Positions 38,368 to 47,575 of a DNA stretch of 64,000 nucleotides are shown piece by piece. This DNA comes from an uncultured Flavobacteriaceae bacterium. Its GTDB lineage: Bacteria > Bacteroidota > Bacteroidia > Flavobacteriales > Flavobacteriaceae. The position numbers and the translations under genes were made by a program. The notes under the pieces were generated by a model, which ran no database searches, had not been told where the DNA came from, and saw nothing but the letters and a program-made list of their open reading frames with translations. The stretch covers positions 37,781 to 101,780 of the forward strand of contig CAJJDI010000001.1 in the NCBI GenBank assembly GCA_905182835.1, in the 5' to 3' direction. The stretch's first letter is position 1, and the number at the start of each line of letters is the position of its first letter.

Positions 38368-39342
38368 TTATGAAATTAGTTTAACAACATCTTTTGCGAA
38401 ATAACTAGCAATAAAATTCGCTCCAGCTCTTTTAAAAGCGATAGAGGTTTCTAAAATTGCTTGGTCTTCATTTATCCAGCCGTTTTTAGCTGCCGACTTA
38501 ATCATTGCATATTCACCACTTACTTGGTATGCTGATATAGGGATATTAAAATTATTTTTAATATCTCTAATAATATCAAGATACGAAATCCCAGGCTTAA
38601 TCATAACAATATCTGCGCCTTCCTGAATGTCTAATTTAACCTCATTCATAGCTTCATTTCGGTTCCCTATATCCATTTGATAAGTTTTTTTATCTCCAAA
38701 ACCAGGTTTAGAATCTAAAGCATCTCTAAATGGGCCATAGAAACATGAAGCATATTTAGCACTATAACTCATAATTCCAGCATTATGATAACCTTCCTTT
38801 TCAAACAATGTTCTTATAGCTTTTACCCTTCCATCCATCATGTCACTAGGAGCAACAAAATCTGCTCCAGCCTCTATATGTGTTAGGCTCATTTTTGATA
38901 ATATATCATTGGTAATGTCATTAACTATTAGTCCATTTTCTACTACACCATCATGCCCATTAGAAGAATAAGGATCTAAAGCGACATCACTCATGACTAA
39001 AAGACTAGGGAATTTGTCTTTAATGCTTTTTATAGCTCTTTGCATTAAGCCATCTTTGTTAATAGCTTCACTCCCATAATTATCTTTTAATTTTTCATCA
39101 ACTTGTGCAAATAATAATACGGACTTTAACCCTAGGCTATATAAAGCTTCAACTTCTTTTAAAAGAACATCTATGCTCATTTTAAAATAGTTTGGCATCG
39201 ATTGAATTTCTTCTTTTTTATTTTGCCCTTCTATAACAAAGAGTGGCACTAAGAAATCGTTTGGAGTAATTACAGTTTCTCTAATTAAACCTCTTAAAGT
39301 TTCGTTTACTCTAAGCCTTCTGTTTCTATTAAGTGGATACAT
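38368..39342 (-). CDS. hemB: porphobilinogen synthase
   Basis: A 324-residue enzyme joining two 5-aminolevulinate molecules. The Schiff-base lysines are K196 (SAKYASCFYGPFRDA) and K249 (MIKPGISYLD). The metal region DVALDPYSSNGHDG (119-132) lacks the zinc cysteines, so it is the magnesium-type enzyme. It follows hemF by 10 bases and precedes the serine hydrolase by 3. Confidence 0.97.
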   Translation of the reverse strand: MYPLNRNRRLRVNETLRGLIRETVITPNDFLVPLFVIEGQNKKEEIQSMPNYFKMSIDVLLKEVEALYSLGLKSVLLFAQVDEKLKDNYGSEAINKDGLMQRAIKSIKDKFPSLLVMSDVALDPYSSNGHDGVVENGLIVNDITNDILSKMSLTHIEAGADFVAPSDMMDGRVKAIRTLFEKEGYHNAGIMSYSAKYASCFYGPFRDALDSKPGFGDKKTYQMDIGNRNEAMNEVKLDIQEGADIVMIKPGISYLDIIRDIKNNFNIPISAYQVSGEYAMIKSAAKNGWINEDQAILETSIAFKRAGANFIASYFAKDVVKLIS

Positions 39343-39352
39343 ATATAATTAT

Positions 39353-40258
39353 TTAACTAATCCATTTTACAGGATTTTTTAATATTTTTAAAAGTTTTGA
39401 CTCTTCACTGTTTTGCTCAGGTTTAAAATTATACCTCCATTTCACTCTAGGAGGTAAGCTCATTAAAATACTCTCAATTCTACCGTTGGTTTTTAAACCA
39501 AATAGCGTCCCTTTGTCATGAACTAAATTGAATTCTACATACCTTCCCCTTCTAACTTCTTGCCAATCTTTTTGAGTATTAGAGTAATTCATTAACTTCC
39601 TTTTTTCTACAATAGGCATATAGGATTTAATAAAATTATTACTGACATCTTCAATAAAATCATACCACTTTGGAATGTTCATATCTGATGTTTCTTTACA
39701 ATAATCAAAAAATAAACCCCCAACTCCTCTGGCTTCATTTCTGTGAGAATTATAAAAATACTTATCACAGTTTTCTTTAAAATTAAAATAAAAGTCAGAT
39801 CCATGTCTGTCACAAATGGTTTTGCAAACTGAATGAAAATGTTTAACATCATCTTCAAATATATAGTATGGGGTTAAGTCTTGTCCTCCTCCAAACCAAC
39901 AATCAGAAACTTTTCCGTCTTTGTTATACATTTCAAAATACCTCCAATTTGCATGTACTGTTGGAATCATTGGGCTTTTAGGATGAATAACTAAACTAAG
40001 CCCGCAAGCAAAAAATTTATTATCCTTAGTGTCTAATTGTTTTTGCATACTTTCTGGTAGTTCTCCAAATACCTTTGATATATTCACGCCACCTTTTTCA
40101 ATTATTTCCCCATCTTCAATTATTTTAGTTATTCCACCACCACCACCTTCTCTAACCCATTTGTCTTCAAAGAACTTCCCTTTACCATCAATCTTTTCAA
40201 ATTCCTTACAGAGATTTTCTTGTAATTGGACAATATGATTGTAGAATTTATTTTTCAT
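39353..40258 (-). CDS. hemF: oxygen-dependent coproporphyrinogen III oxidase
   Basis: A 301-residue enzyme that decarboxylates coproporphyrinogen III with O2, which indicates aerobic heme synthesis. Conserved segments seen are WVREGGGGGITKIIEDG, HPKSPMIPTVHANWRYFE, WFGGGQDLTPYYIFEDD and RGRYVEFNLVHDKGT. It is one base from hemE and 10 bases from hemB. Confidence 0.97.
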   Translation of the reverse strand: MKNKFYNHIVQLQENLCKEFEKIDGKGKFFEDKWVREGGGGGITKIIEDGEIIEKGGVNISKVFGELPESMQKQLDTKDNKFFACGLSLVIHPKSPMIPTVHANWRYFEMYNKDGKVSDCWFGGGQDLTPYYIFEDDVKHFHSVCKTICDRHGSDFYFNFKENCDKYFYNSHRNEARGVGGLFFDYCKETSDMNIPKWYDFIEDVSNNFIKSYMPIVEKRKLMNYSNTQKDWQEVRRGRYVEFNLVHDKGTLFGLKTNGRIESILMSLPPRVKWRYNFKPEQNSEESKLLKILKNPVKWIS

Positions 40259-40259
40259 T

Positions 40260-41285
40260 TTAAGCCTTGTAGTTTTTTACAGTATTAATAAACACCTCTA
40301 CATTTTCTAGTGGGATATTAGGCAATATCCCATGCCCTAGATTAACGATATACTTATCTTTTCCAAAATCATCTATCATTTCATTTACCATATCCTTAAT
40401 TTTTGATTTACTAGAAAGCAATCTTGAAGGATCTAAATTCCCCTGAAGTGTTACATTTCCTCCGCTTAAATATCTCGCATTACGAGCGCTTATTGTCCAA
40501 TCTATTCCTAAAGCAGAAACATTACTCTTACTCATATCGTTTAATGCGAACCAACATCCTTTTCCGAAAACTACAACTGGAGCAGAGTCCTTAAGTTCTT
40601 CAACTATTTGATTAATGTATTGCCATGAAAATTCTGAATAATCTTTTGGAGAAAGTAACCCTCCCCAAGAATCAAAAATTTGAACAACATCTACTCCAGC
40701 AAGTACTTTTTGCTTTAAGTAAGCTATTGTTGTCACGGTTATTTTACTTAACAACTCGTGTGCCAATATTGGATTTTTGAAACAAAACTCCTTTGCTTTA
40801 TCAAAGGTCTTACTACCTTGACCTTGAACAATGTAACAGAGAATAGTCCATGGTGATCCGGCAAACCCAATCAATGGAATATCATTGTTTAACAATTCTT
40901 TCGTCATTTTAACTGCATCAAAAACATACCCTAATGTTTCGTTTACATCTGGAACAATTACATTTTGAAGATCTTCTTTGGTTCTAATAGGGTTAGGAAT
41001 GTATGGGCCAAAATCTGGTTTCATTTGCACTTCAATATTCATTGCTTGTGGAATCACAAGAATATCGCTAAATAATATAGCGGCATCCATTCCATATCTT
41101 GTTATTGGCTGTACTGTAATTTCACTAGCTAGCTCTGGTGTTTGACATCTAGTAAAAAAGTCATATTTTTTTCTAATTTTTATAAATTCTGGTAAGTATC
41201 TACCTGCTTGACGCATCATCCATACAGGAGGTCTATCAACAGTTTCCCCTTTTAAGGCTCTTAATAATAAATCATTTTTTATCAT
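40260..41285 (-). CDS. hemE: uroporphyrinogen decarboxylase
   Basis: A 341-residue enzyme removing four carboxyl groups of uroporphyrinogen III. The signature RQAGRYLPE is at 25-33 and the [13 protein letters not shown] region is intact, as is the C-terminal NLGHGILPN. Its start overlaps hemD by 14 bases, so it is translated with it. Confidence 0.98.
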   Translation of the reverse strand: MIKNDLLLRALKGETVDRPPVWMMRQAGRYLPEFIKIRKKYDFFTRCQTPELASEITVQPITRYGMDAAILFSDILVIPQAMNIEVQMKPDFGPYIPNPIRTKEDLQNVIVPDVNETLGYVFDAVKMTKELLNNDIPLIGFAGSPWTILCYIVQGQGSKTFDKAKEFCFKNPILAHELLSKITVTTIAYLKQKVLAGVDVVQIFDSWGGLLSPKDYSEFSWQYINQIVEELKDSAPVVVFGKGCWFALNDMSKSNVSALGIDWTISARNARYLSGGNVTLQGNLDPSRLLSSKSKIKDMVNEMIDDFGKDKYIVNLGHGILPNIPLENVEVFINTVKNYKA

Positions 41286-41928
41286 ATGTAAAGTATTTTA
41301 TAGCGTTATCAATAACTTGTTCTATACTATTTGATTTAGATGTTATAATTTTTTTTGAATGAGTTTCGGCCTCACTTGCAGTGGTTTTTCCAATCGTAAA
41401 TAAGGTTTCATTTTCAATTTTGTTGTGATGACAGTAGCTTTGTATAGCGCTTGGACTAAAGAATAAAATACCGTTAAACTTATCATCAATTTTTTTATAG
41501 TTTAAATGTGTTTTATAAACTTCTGTAGTTGAAAAATCAATCTTGTTTTTAGTTAATATTTTTGGTAATTCGTCTCTTTTTTTGTTTCCGCAAAAAAACC
41601 AAAATTTATCATTTTTAGCTGATTTTACTATAAAAATAGCCAATTTCGATGCATTTTCTTCACTTTTTACTACTTTTTGACCATTTTTTAAAAGCAATAA
41701 CTTTGTTTTTTCACCTACGCAATAACAGTTTTTTATTTTTATTTTTTTACTTAAAACAGCCTCTACGGCATTTTTACTTGTGAATATTGCATTATCAATA
41801 ATAGAATTAAAAGTAAATTCAATTTTTTCAATATCTATCGCATTATAATGATCTATTATTATACCAGATTTCTCAATTACCTGATAATTGTTAGCGCTTA
41901 ATACTTTTGTAGATAATAATTTTATCAT
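41272..41928 (-). CDS. hemD: uroporphyrinogen-III synthase
   Basis: A 218-residue two-lobed HemD-type protein. This family is poorly conserved; recognisable pieces are [22 protein letters not shown] and [14 protein letters not shown] with [11 protein letters not shown]. The call rests mainly on these and on the position between hemC and hemE, with overlaps of 4 and 14 bases. It cyclises hydroxymethylbilane with inversion of ring D. Confidence 0.88.
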   Translation of the reverse strand: MIKLLSTKVLSANNYQVIEKSGIIIDHYNAIDIEKIEFTFNSIIDNAIFTSKNAVEAVLSKKIKIKNCYCVGEKTKLLLLKNGQKVVKSEENASKLAIFIVKSAKNDKFWFFCGNKKRDELPKILTKNKIDFSTTEVYKTHLNYKKIDDKFNGILFFSPSAIQSYCHHNKIENETLFTIGKTTASEAETHSKKIITSKSNSIEQVIDNAIKYFTYDKK

Positions 41929-42827
41929 ATCTCATTCTTTAAAGAATTTAATATTTTATTCCCACCCATCGCAATAATTTTTTCCGCAAATTTTATTCCA
42001 ATATTTAGATTGTTTTCTATCTTTTCTGTCTCTCGTATTTCTATTTTATCACGACCATCAATAGATAAAATAATCCCACTAAACTCAATGTAGTTGTTAA
42101 TTATTTTAGCATGTGCTCCTATTGGAGCTGTGCAACCGCCTTCTAATTTATTTAAAAAATCTCTTTCAATCTTCGTGCAAATTTCTGTCTCAGCATGATT
42201 AATTTTTTTAATTATTTCTGTAATTACATCATTTTCAACTAAATTTTGTATCGATATTGCTCCTTGAGCTGGAGCTGGAATCATCCAGTCTAAATCAAGG
42301 TAGTTTTTTGGCAGTAAATTTAATCTATCTAGCCCCGCCTTCGCCATTATCGTGCCATTCCAGTCGCTTTCTTTTAGTTTTTTTAAACGGGTGTTTACAT
42401 TACCTCTAATACTAACGACATTGTCTGAATTGTATTTACTTAGCCATTGAGCTTTTCTTCTTAAGCTTCCAGTTGCGATTGTGTTACTTACATCACTCAA
42501 AGATTTGTTTATTATTATAACATCTTTTTCTAACCCCCTTTTCAATACTGCGCTTTGCCTTACTCCTAATGGCAAGATAGTCGGTACATCTTTTAGACTA
42601 TGGACGGCAATATCTATTTCTTTATTTAGTAAAGCAATATCTATTTCCTTTGTAAAGACACCTGTAATACCTAACTCATAAATGGGCTTGGTTAAGTCTT
42701 TATCGCCACTTGAAGATATTGGGACTATTGACGAAGAAATATTTATTTTTTTTAATTTTTCTTGAACTTTTTTTGCTTGCCAGACAGCCAACTCACTAGC
42801 TCTTGTACCAATTCTAATATTAGCCAT
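41925..42827 (-). CDS. hemC: hydroxymethylbilane synthase
   Basis: A 300-residue porphobilinogen deaminase. IRIGTRASELAVWQA opens the protein, HSLKDVPT and SLRRKAQWL are present, and the dipyrromethane cofactor cysteine is C232 in LEGGCTAPIGA. It begins immediately after hemA and overlaps hemD by 4 bases. Confidence 0.98.
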   Translation of the reverse strand: MANIRIGTRASELAVWQAKKVQEKLKKINISSSIVPISSSGDKDLTKPIYELGITGVFTKEIDIALLNKEIDIAVHSLKDVPTILPLGVRQSAVLKRGLEKDVIIINKSLSDVSNTIATGSLRRKAQWLSKYNSDNVVSIRGNVNTRLKKLKESDWNGTIMAKAGLDRLNLLPKNYLDLDWMIPAPAQGAISIQNLVENDVITEIIKKINHAETEICTKIERDFLNKLEGGCTAPIGAHAKIINNYIEFSGIILSIDGRDKIEIRETEKIENNLNIGIKFAEKIIAMGGNKILNSLKNEI

Positions 42828-44069
42828 CTAAAGTGTTTTTTCAAGATTAAACACCTTTTTTATTAGCTCCTCACTATTGTTGCCTGTGACATTTTCATTT
42901 ATTAAATGATGAGCGAAATGATTTGTAATTTTTTGAATTATATTATCACTAATTAATTCTGCATGTTCATAATTAAAACCATCTTTTTTCTTTTTTAAAT
43001 TCTCTAATTCTAAATTTTTAAAATCAGTTAATTTACTTTTTAAAGCTCTTATTGTAGGCGCATATTTTCTAGTTTCTAGCCAATTTTCAAACTCATTTAT
43101 TACTAAATCAATTATCTCTAATGCTTTTGGAATTTCTTTTTTTCTAGATTCAAAGGTCTTGTCTGTTATTTTAGAAAGATCATCTAAGTGTATGAGCCTT
43201 ACATTATCTAATCCAGACACATCTTCAGAAACATTTTTTGGAATCGATAAATCTAATATTAATAAAGGCGCTTTGTTTTTAATAAGTTGTTTACTAACAG
43301 TGCTTTCTAGTGCGCCAGTTGCGACTACTAGAACATCTGTTTTATTAATCTCATCACTTAAATCTGAAATATCTTTTACTTTCAAATTAAACTTACCTGC
43401 TATTTTTTCTGCTTTATTTTTTGTCCTATTGATTAAGGTGATTTGACTGTTTTTTGTTTGTTTAATTAGATTTTCACACGTGTTTCGTCCAATTTTTCCT
43501 GTACCAAATAGTAATATGTTTTTATTATTTATGTTTTCAACGTTGTTACAAATGTATTGCACAGATGCAAATGAAACCGACGTTGCTCCAGTTGATAAGC
43601 TTGTTTCTGTTTTAATTTTTTTACTAGCTCTAATAACTGAAGTTATTAGTCTTTCCAAATAGGTATTTAGTAAGCCTTCTTTTTTTGAAATTGCTGCACT
43701 GTGTTTTAATTGTCCGATAATTTCAAAATCCCCTAAAATTTGACTTTCTAAACCAGACCCTACTTTAAATAGATGTTTAATTGCAGTACTTCCGCTATGT
43801 GTATACGCAAGTTTTTTGAATTCTTCTTTCGAGCCATTTGTAACATCACATAACAAGTCTATTAGAATTTCAGGATCTTTTACAAAACCTAAAACCTCTG
43901 TCCTGTTACAAGTCGAAATAGCCATTACACTCTCAATGCTATATTCTTTTGCTTTAGTTAGTAGTGATAATTTAGATTTGGGGTCTAAACTATACCTTCC
44001 TCTAACCTCTGCATTTGAATTTTTATAGCTAATTCCAATAATAAAAAAATCTAAAGCGTTGAGTTGCAT
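42828..44069 (-). CDS. hemA: glutamyl-tRNA reductase
   Basis: A 413-residue enzyme that reduces Glu-tRNA to glutamate-1-semialdehyde, the controlled first step of C5-route heme synthesis. The catalytic cysteine is C54 in ISTCNRTEV; the NADPH domain has LLFGTGKIGRNTCENL, and a dimerisation helix follows. It is the first gene of the minus-strand hem operon, with a promoter at 44088-44119. hemL, the next enzyme, is not in this window. Confidence 0.97.
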   Translation of the reverse strand: MQLNALDFFIIGISYKNSNAEVRGRYSLDPKSKLSLLTKAKEYSIESVMAISTCNRTEVLGFVKDPEILIDLLCDVTNGSKEEFKKLAYTHSGSTAIKHLFKVGSGLESQILGDFEIIGQLKHSAAISKKEGLLNTYLERLITSVIRASKKIKTETSLSTGATSVSFASVQYICNNVENINNKNILLFGTGKIGRNTCENLIKQTKNSQITLINRTKNKAEKIAGKFNLKVKDISDLSDEINKTDVLVVATGALESTVSKQLIKNKAPLLILDLSIPKNVSEDVSGLDNVRLIHLDDLSKITDKTFESRKKEIPKALEIIDLVINEFENWLETRKYAPTIRALKSKLTDFKNLELENLKKKKDGFNYEHAELISDNIIQKITNHFAHHLINENVTGNNSEELIKKVFNLEKTL

Positions 44070-44087
44070 TAATTAAATACTTTTTTG

Positions 44088-44119
44088 CAAAAATAAGTAT
44101 GCTATTATTTAAAAAACAA
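44088..44119 (-). promoter_or_regulatory. promoter of the hem operon
   Basis: On the minus strand TTG (44117-44119), 21 bases, then TATTTTTG (44088-44095), slightly longer than the usual spacing. The hemA ATG is 18 bases further on. The candidate direct repeats for the adjacent AraC regulator begin at the next base upstream. Confidence 0.42.
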
Positions 44120-44149
44120 CGCTAAAAGAACTTTAAGTATCGTTAATAG
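44120..44149. promoter_or_regulatory. candidate AraC-type operator (direct repeats)
   Basis: CGCTAAAAG (44120-44128) and CGTTAATAG (44141-44149) agree at 7 of 9 bases and start 21 bases apart, two helical turns, the geometry favoured by AraC-family monomers. They lie directly against the -33 element of hemA and upstream of the araC-like gene. The regulator that binds has not been shown. Confidence 0.27.
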
Positions 44150-44188
44150 TTTTTTGACAAATCAATTTTTTTTATTTATAAAATAACT

Positions 44189-44196
44189 TACTTTTG
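44189..44196 (+). promoter_or_regulatory. possible -7 box of the araC-hemH transcript
   Basis: TACTTTTG at 44189-44196 matches TAnnTTTG and lies 38 bases before the ATG at 44235. No TTG is at the usual upstream spacing. Confidence 0.33.
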
Positions 44197-44234
44197 TAAA
44201 AAATTACAGGTGTAGATACCTAAATTTATTTATA

Positions 44235-45158
44235 ATGATTCTAAATAAAGAAGAAAAAAATAATTCAAATCAATTTTTAAAAAGTATCGATATAGGTTCT
44301 TCTTCTGAAACCGCCATTGATAAAGAAATTTTTATTGCAATTCATCAAAATGAAACAAGCGTATTACAAAAATTTAACAAGCTAGTCAGTAAGGACTTTA
44401 TTCAGTTTCATTTTTGCTTAAAAGGCAATTGTGATCTTGTTTTTAATGAAGGTTCTTATAAGTTAAGTTTATCTCAAGGAAAATCATTATTATTATATAA
44501 TCCACAGAGGACTTTACCTATAAATTTAATAAATGAAGCAGGTTCAAATGTGATTACTCTTTTGATTTCTATTAAAAAGTTTCATTTACTTTTTTCTGAT
44601 GAAGCAAGCTATATAACATTTTTAAGTAGAGAGAATATTTTAAAGAAATATTATACGGAAGAATCTATCTCCCCTTCAATGTCTATTGTATTAACTCAAT
44701 TATTAAATTTTAATTTAAACAATTCGGTTAAGCCATTGTATTTTAAAGGAAAAACTTTTGAGCTTCTTAGCTTATATTTTAACACAAGTGACGAAGCTAA
44801 TTTAGAACAATGTCCTTTTTTAGTTAGTGAAGCAAATGTAAATAAGATCAAGCTAGCTAAAGACATAATTATTAATAGACTATCTGAACCTCCTACTCTC
44901 ATTGATTTAGCAAATGAAATTGGACTAAGTTTAAAAAAGCTTAAAGATGGTTTTAAACAAATATATGGAGACTCTGTTTATAGTTTTTTAATTGACTATA
45001 AAATGGAATTAGCTAGAAAATTATTAGAATCTGGGGATTACAATGTAAATGAAGTTGGTCTTAAAATTGGATACAGTACGTCAAGCCATTTTATTGCTGC
45101 TTTTAAGAAAAAGTATGGAACAACCCCAAAAAAATATTTCATGTCATTATCATCCTAA
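44235..45158 (+). CDS. AraC-family transcriptional regulator
   Basis: A 307-residue regulator. The C-terminal 95 residues hold two helix-turn-helix units (LIDLANEIGLSLKKLKDGFKQ and GYSTSSHFIAAFKKKYGTTPKKY). The N-terminal domain (FHFCLKGNCDLVFNEG) resembles those of PchR-type regulators that sense siderophore or porphyrin-like ligands, though that is only a resemblance. It is divergent from hemA and 9 bases upstream of hemH, so it is a good candidate for controlling heme synthesis. Confidence 0.88.
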   Translation: MILNKEEKNNSNQFLKSIDIGSSSETAIDKEIFIAIHQNETSVLQKFNKLVSKDFIQFHFCLKGNCDLVFNEGSYKLSLSQGKSLLLYNPQRTLPINLINEAGSNVITLLISIKKFHLLFSDEASYITFLSRENILKKYYTEESISPSMSIVLTQLLNFNLNNSVKPLYFKGKTFELLSLYFNTSDEANLEQCPFLVSEANVNKIKLAKDIIINRLSEPPTLIDLANEIGLSLKKLKDGFKQIYGDSVYSFLIDYKMELARKLLESGDYNVNEVGLKIGYSTSSHFIAAFKKKYGTTPKKYFMSLSS

Positions 45159-45167
45159 CAAAAACCA

Positions 45168-46193
45168 ATGAAAAAAGGAGTGCTATTAGTTAACTTAGGG
45201 TCGCCAGACTCCCCTGAACCTAAAGATGTAAAAAAATATTTGGGAGAATTTTTGATGGATGAAAGAGTTATAGATGTTCCGAAATGGGCTAGGACCTTAT
45301 TAGTTAAAGGAATAATATTAAACACTAGACCTAAGGTTTCGGCAAAGGCATATAAAAAAATATGGTGGGACGAAGGCTCACCCCTAATTGTCCTGTCTGA
45401 AAGGTTACAGAAAAAACTACAATTAAAATCAACAATACCTATTAGTTTAGCGATGAGATATGGTAGCATGACAATATTAAAAGGGATACAAGAACTTGTA
45501 GACCAAGGAGTTAATAAAATATTGTTATTCCCATTATATCCACAGTTTGCAATGGCAACTACTGAAACAATAAGTGTTTTAGTTAGGGAAATTTGTTCTG
45601 AAAAATTCCCTGACTTAACTGTAGACGAAGTTTCCCCTTTTTATAATAATTCAGATTATATTGAAGTGTTGTCAAAATCCATTAGTAGAAATATTGATCT
45701 TGATAAGGTTGAGCATTTACTGTTCTCATACCACGGAATTCCTGAAAGGCATATTAGAAAAAGTGATGTTACTAAATCACACTGTAAGGTTGACGGGACT
45801 TGTTGTGACACCCCTTCAAAAGCACATGAATTTTGCTACAGCCATCAATGTAAAGAAGTAACAAAGTTAGTGGCAGCAAAATTACAATTAAAGAACTATT
45901 CAACCTCCTTTCAATCACGTCTTGGGTTTGACCCATGGCTTCAGCCGTACACGGATAGAACCATAGAAAGATTAGGAAAATCTGGCATAAAAAATATGGC
46001 GATTGCAACCCCCGCTTTTGTAAGTGATTGTTTAGAAACTTTAGAAGAAATAGCAATGGAAGGTAAAGAGATCTTTGAAGAAGTTGGGGGAAAAGAGTTT
46101 ACTACAATTCCATGTTTAAATGATGATAAAGACTGGGTACATTTAATTTCATCTTGGGTTGAAAATTGGAAAGAAAAAGACAAATGTTTTTAG
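45168..46193 (+). CDS. hemH: ferrochelatase
   Basis: A 341-residue enzyme inserting iron into protoporphyrin IX. The metal-site histidine is H189 in FSYHGIPER, and the PLYPQFAMATTETI and WLQPYTDRTIERL regions are conserved. Five cysteines (206, 212, 213, 223, 228) cluster in a short insert after the active-site histidine, which could hold an iron-sulfur cluster, as some ferrochelatases do. It follows the AraC gene by 9 bases and the MATE gene starts at the next base. Confidence 0.96.
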   Translation: MKKGVLLVNLGSPDSPEPKDVKKYLGEFLMDERVIDVPKWARTLLVKGIILNTRPKVSAKAYKKIWWDEGSPLIVLSERLQKKLQLKSTIPISLAMRYGSMTILKGIQELVDQGVNKILLFPLYPQFAMATTETISVLVREICSEKFPDLTVDEVSPFYNNSDYIEVLSKSISRNIDLDKVEHLLFSYHGIPERHIRKSDVTKSHCKVDGTCCDTPSKAHEFCYSHQCKEVTKLVAAKLQLKNYSTSFQSRLGFDPWLQPYTDRTIERLGKSGIKNMAIATPAFVSDCLETLEEIAMEGKEIFEEVGGKEFTTIPCLNDDKDWVHLISSWVENWKEKDKCF

Positions 46194-47534
46194 ATGAATA
46201 AAAATAATTCATCTGCTCTGGGAACAGATCCAATTCCTAAAACCCTACTTAAGCAAGCGCTACCAGCATCAATTGGCATTCTTGTAATGTCGTTAAATAT
46301 ATTGGTAGACACAATTTTTGTTGGACAATGGATAGGTTCAATTGCTATAGCAGCTATAAATGTAGTTCTACCAGTTTCTTTTTTTATTGCAGCTTTAGGT
46401 ATGGCCATAGGGATAGGTGGGTCATCTATTATTTCTAGGGCCTTAGGCACGAATAACCTTAAAAAGGCGAGACATACTTTTGCCAATCAGATTACACTTA
46501 CAATTTTGATCACAATTAGTTTTGTGTTTTTTGGCCTTTACTTTATGGAGTCTATTGTCCCAATGTTTGGAGGTAAAGGAGCGATATACGAGCCATCAAA
46601 AATATACTACACCATAGTGCTTTATGGGGTTCCATTTTTAGCCTTATCTATGATGGGGAACACTGTAATTAGAGCAGAAGGAAAACCTAAATATGCAATG
46701 TATGCAATGATGATTCCTTCAGTTGGAAACATAGTTTTAGATATTATTTTTATTAAATACTTAAACATGGGAATGGGTGGAGCGGCTTGGGCTACTACAG
46801 GTTCTTATGTTTTATGTTTTGTCTTTGTTTTTTGGTTTTTTTCTTCTAAAAAATCAGAGCTTAAAATTAATTTCTCTGATTTAATTTTAAGTAATTCTAT
46901 TGTTAAAGAAATAAGTTCATTGGGGTCAATAACTCTAGCAAGGCAAGCTACTGTGAGTGTTACGTATTTGCTGATGAATAATATTCTTTACAACTATGGA
47001 GGTGAAGTATCTGTAACTGCTTATGCTATTGTTGGAAGACTAATGATGTTTGCTCTATTTCCTGTTTATGGAATAACGCAAGGCTTTTTGCCTATTGCAG
47101 GATATAATTTTGGAGCTAATAATTATGAAAGAGTTAAAGATGTAATTTACATAGCTATTAAATACGCATCTTTTTTTGCAACGATTGTGTTTTTAATTCT
47201 AATGATTTTTCCAGAAAATATTACTAAAATTTTCACAACAGACGTTAATGTTATTAGAGAAACACCACCGGCAATGAGGTGGGTTTTTTTAGCAACACCT
47301 ATAATTGCTATTCAGTTAATAGGTGCGGCGTATTTTCAAGCAATAGGAAAGGCAAAAATAGGACTACTTTTAGCATTGCTTAGACAAGGAATTTTATTCG
47401 TTCCTTTAATACTAATTTTACCTTTGTTTTTTGGTGAAATTGGTGTTTGGATATCATTCCCAATTTCAGACTTATTGGCAACTGCAATTACAGCTTTAAT
47501 TTTATTAAGAGAAATTAAAAAAAGACTAGTATAA
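46194..47534 (+). CDS. MATE family efflux transporter
   Basis: A 446-residue, twelve-helix MATE exporter. ALPASIGILVMSLNILVDTIFVG and the second-half repeat start (GSITLARQATVSVTYLLMNNILYNYG) are typical, with IRAEGKPKYAMYAMM between. MATE proteins usually export cationic or drug-like compounds with Na+ or H+. It begins immediately after hemH, so a link with porphyrin or heme-related export is possible, by context only. Confidence 0.9.
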   Translation: MNKNNSSALGTDPIPKTLLKQALPASIGILVMSLNILVDTIFVGQWIGSIAIAAINVVLPVSFFIAALGMAIGIGGSSIISRALGTNNLKKARHTFANQITLTILITISFVFFGLYFMESIVPMFGGKGAIYEPSKIYYTIVLYGVPFLALSMMGNTVIRAEGKPKYAMYAMMIPSVGNIVLDIIFIKYLNMGMGGAAWATTGSYVLCFVFVFWFFSSKKSELKINFSDLILSNSIVKEISSLGSITLARQATVSVTYLLMNNILYNYGGEVSVTAYAIVGRLMMFALFPVYGITQGFLPIAGYNFGANNYERVKDVIYIAIKYASFFATIVFLILMIFPENITKIFTTDVNVIRETPPAMRWVFLATPIIAIQLIGAAYFQAIGKAKIGLLLALLRQGILFVPLILILPLFFGEIGVWISFPISDLLATAITALILLREIKKRLV

Positions 47535-47575
47535 TAAATAATCCTTATTTTTAGTAGTAATAAAAGAATCGCCTC

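Noticed and set aside
45772-46056. 94-residue minus-strand ORF inside hemH
   Set aside because: Antisense shadow; the hemH reading frame is complete and conserved.
46190-46486. 98-residue minus-strand ORF inside the MATE gene
   Set aside because: Antisense to the first part of a clear transporter gene with no recognisable motif.
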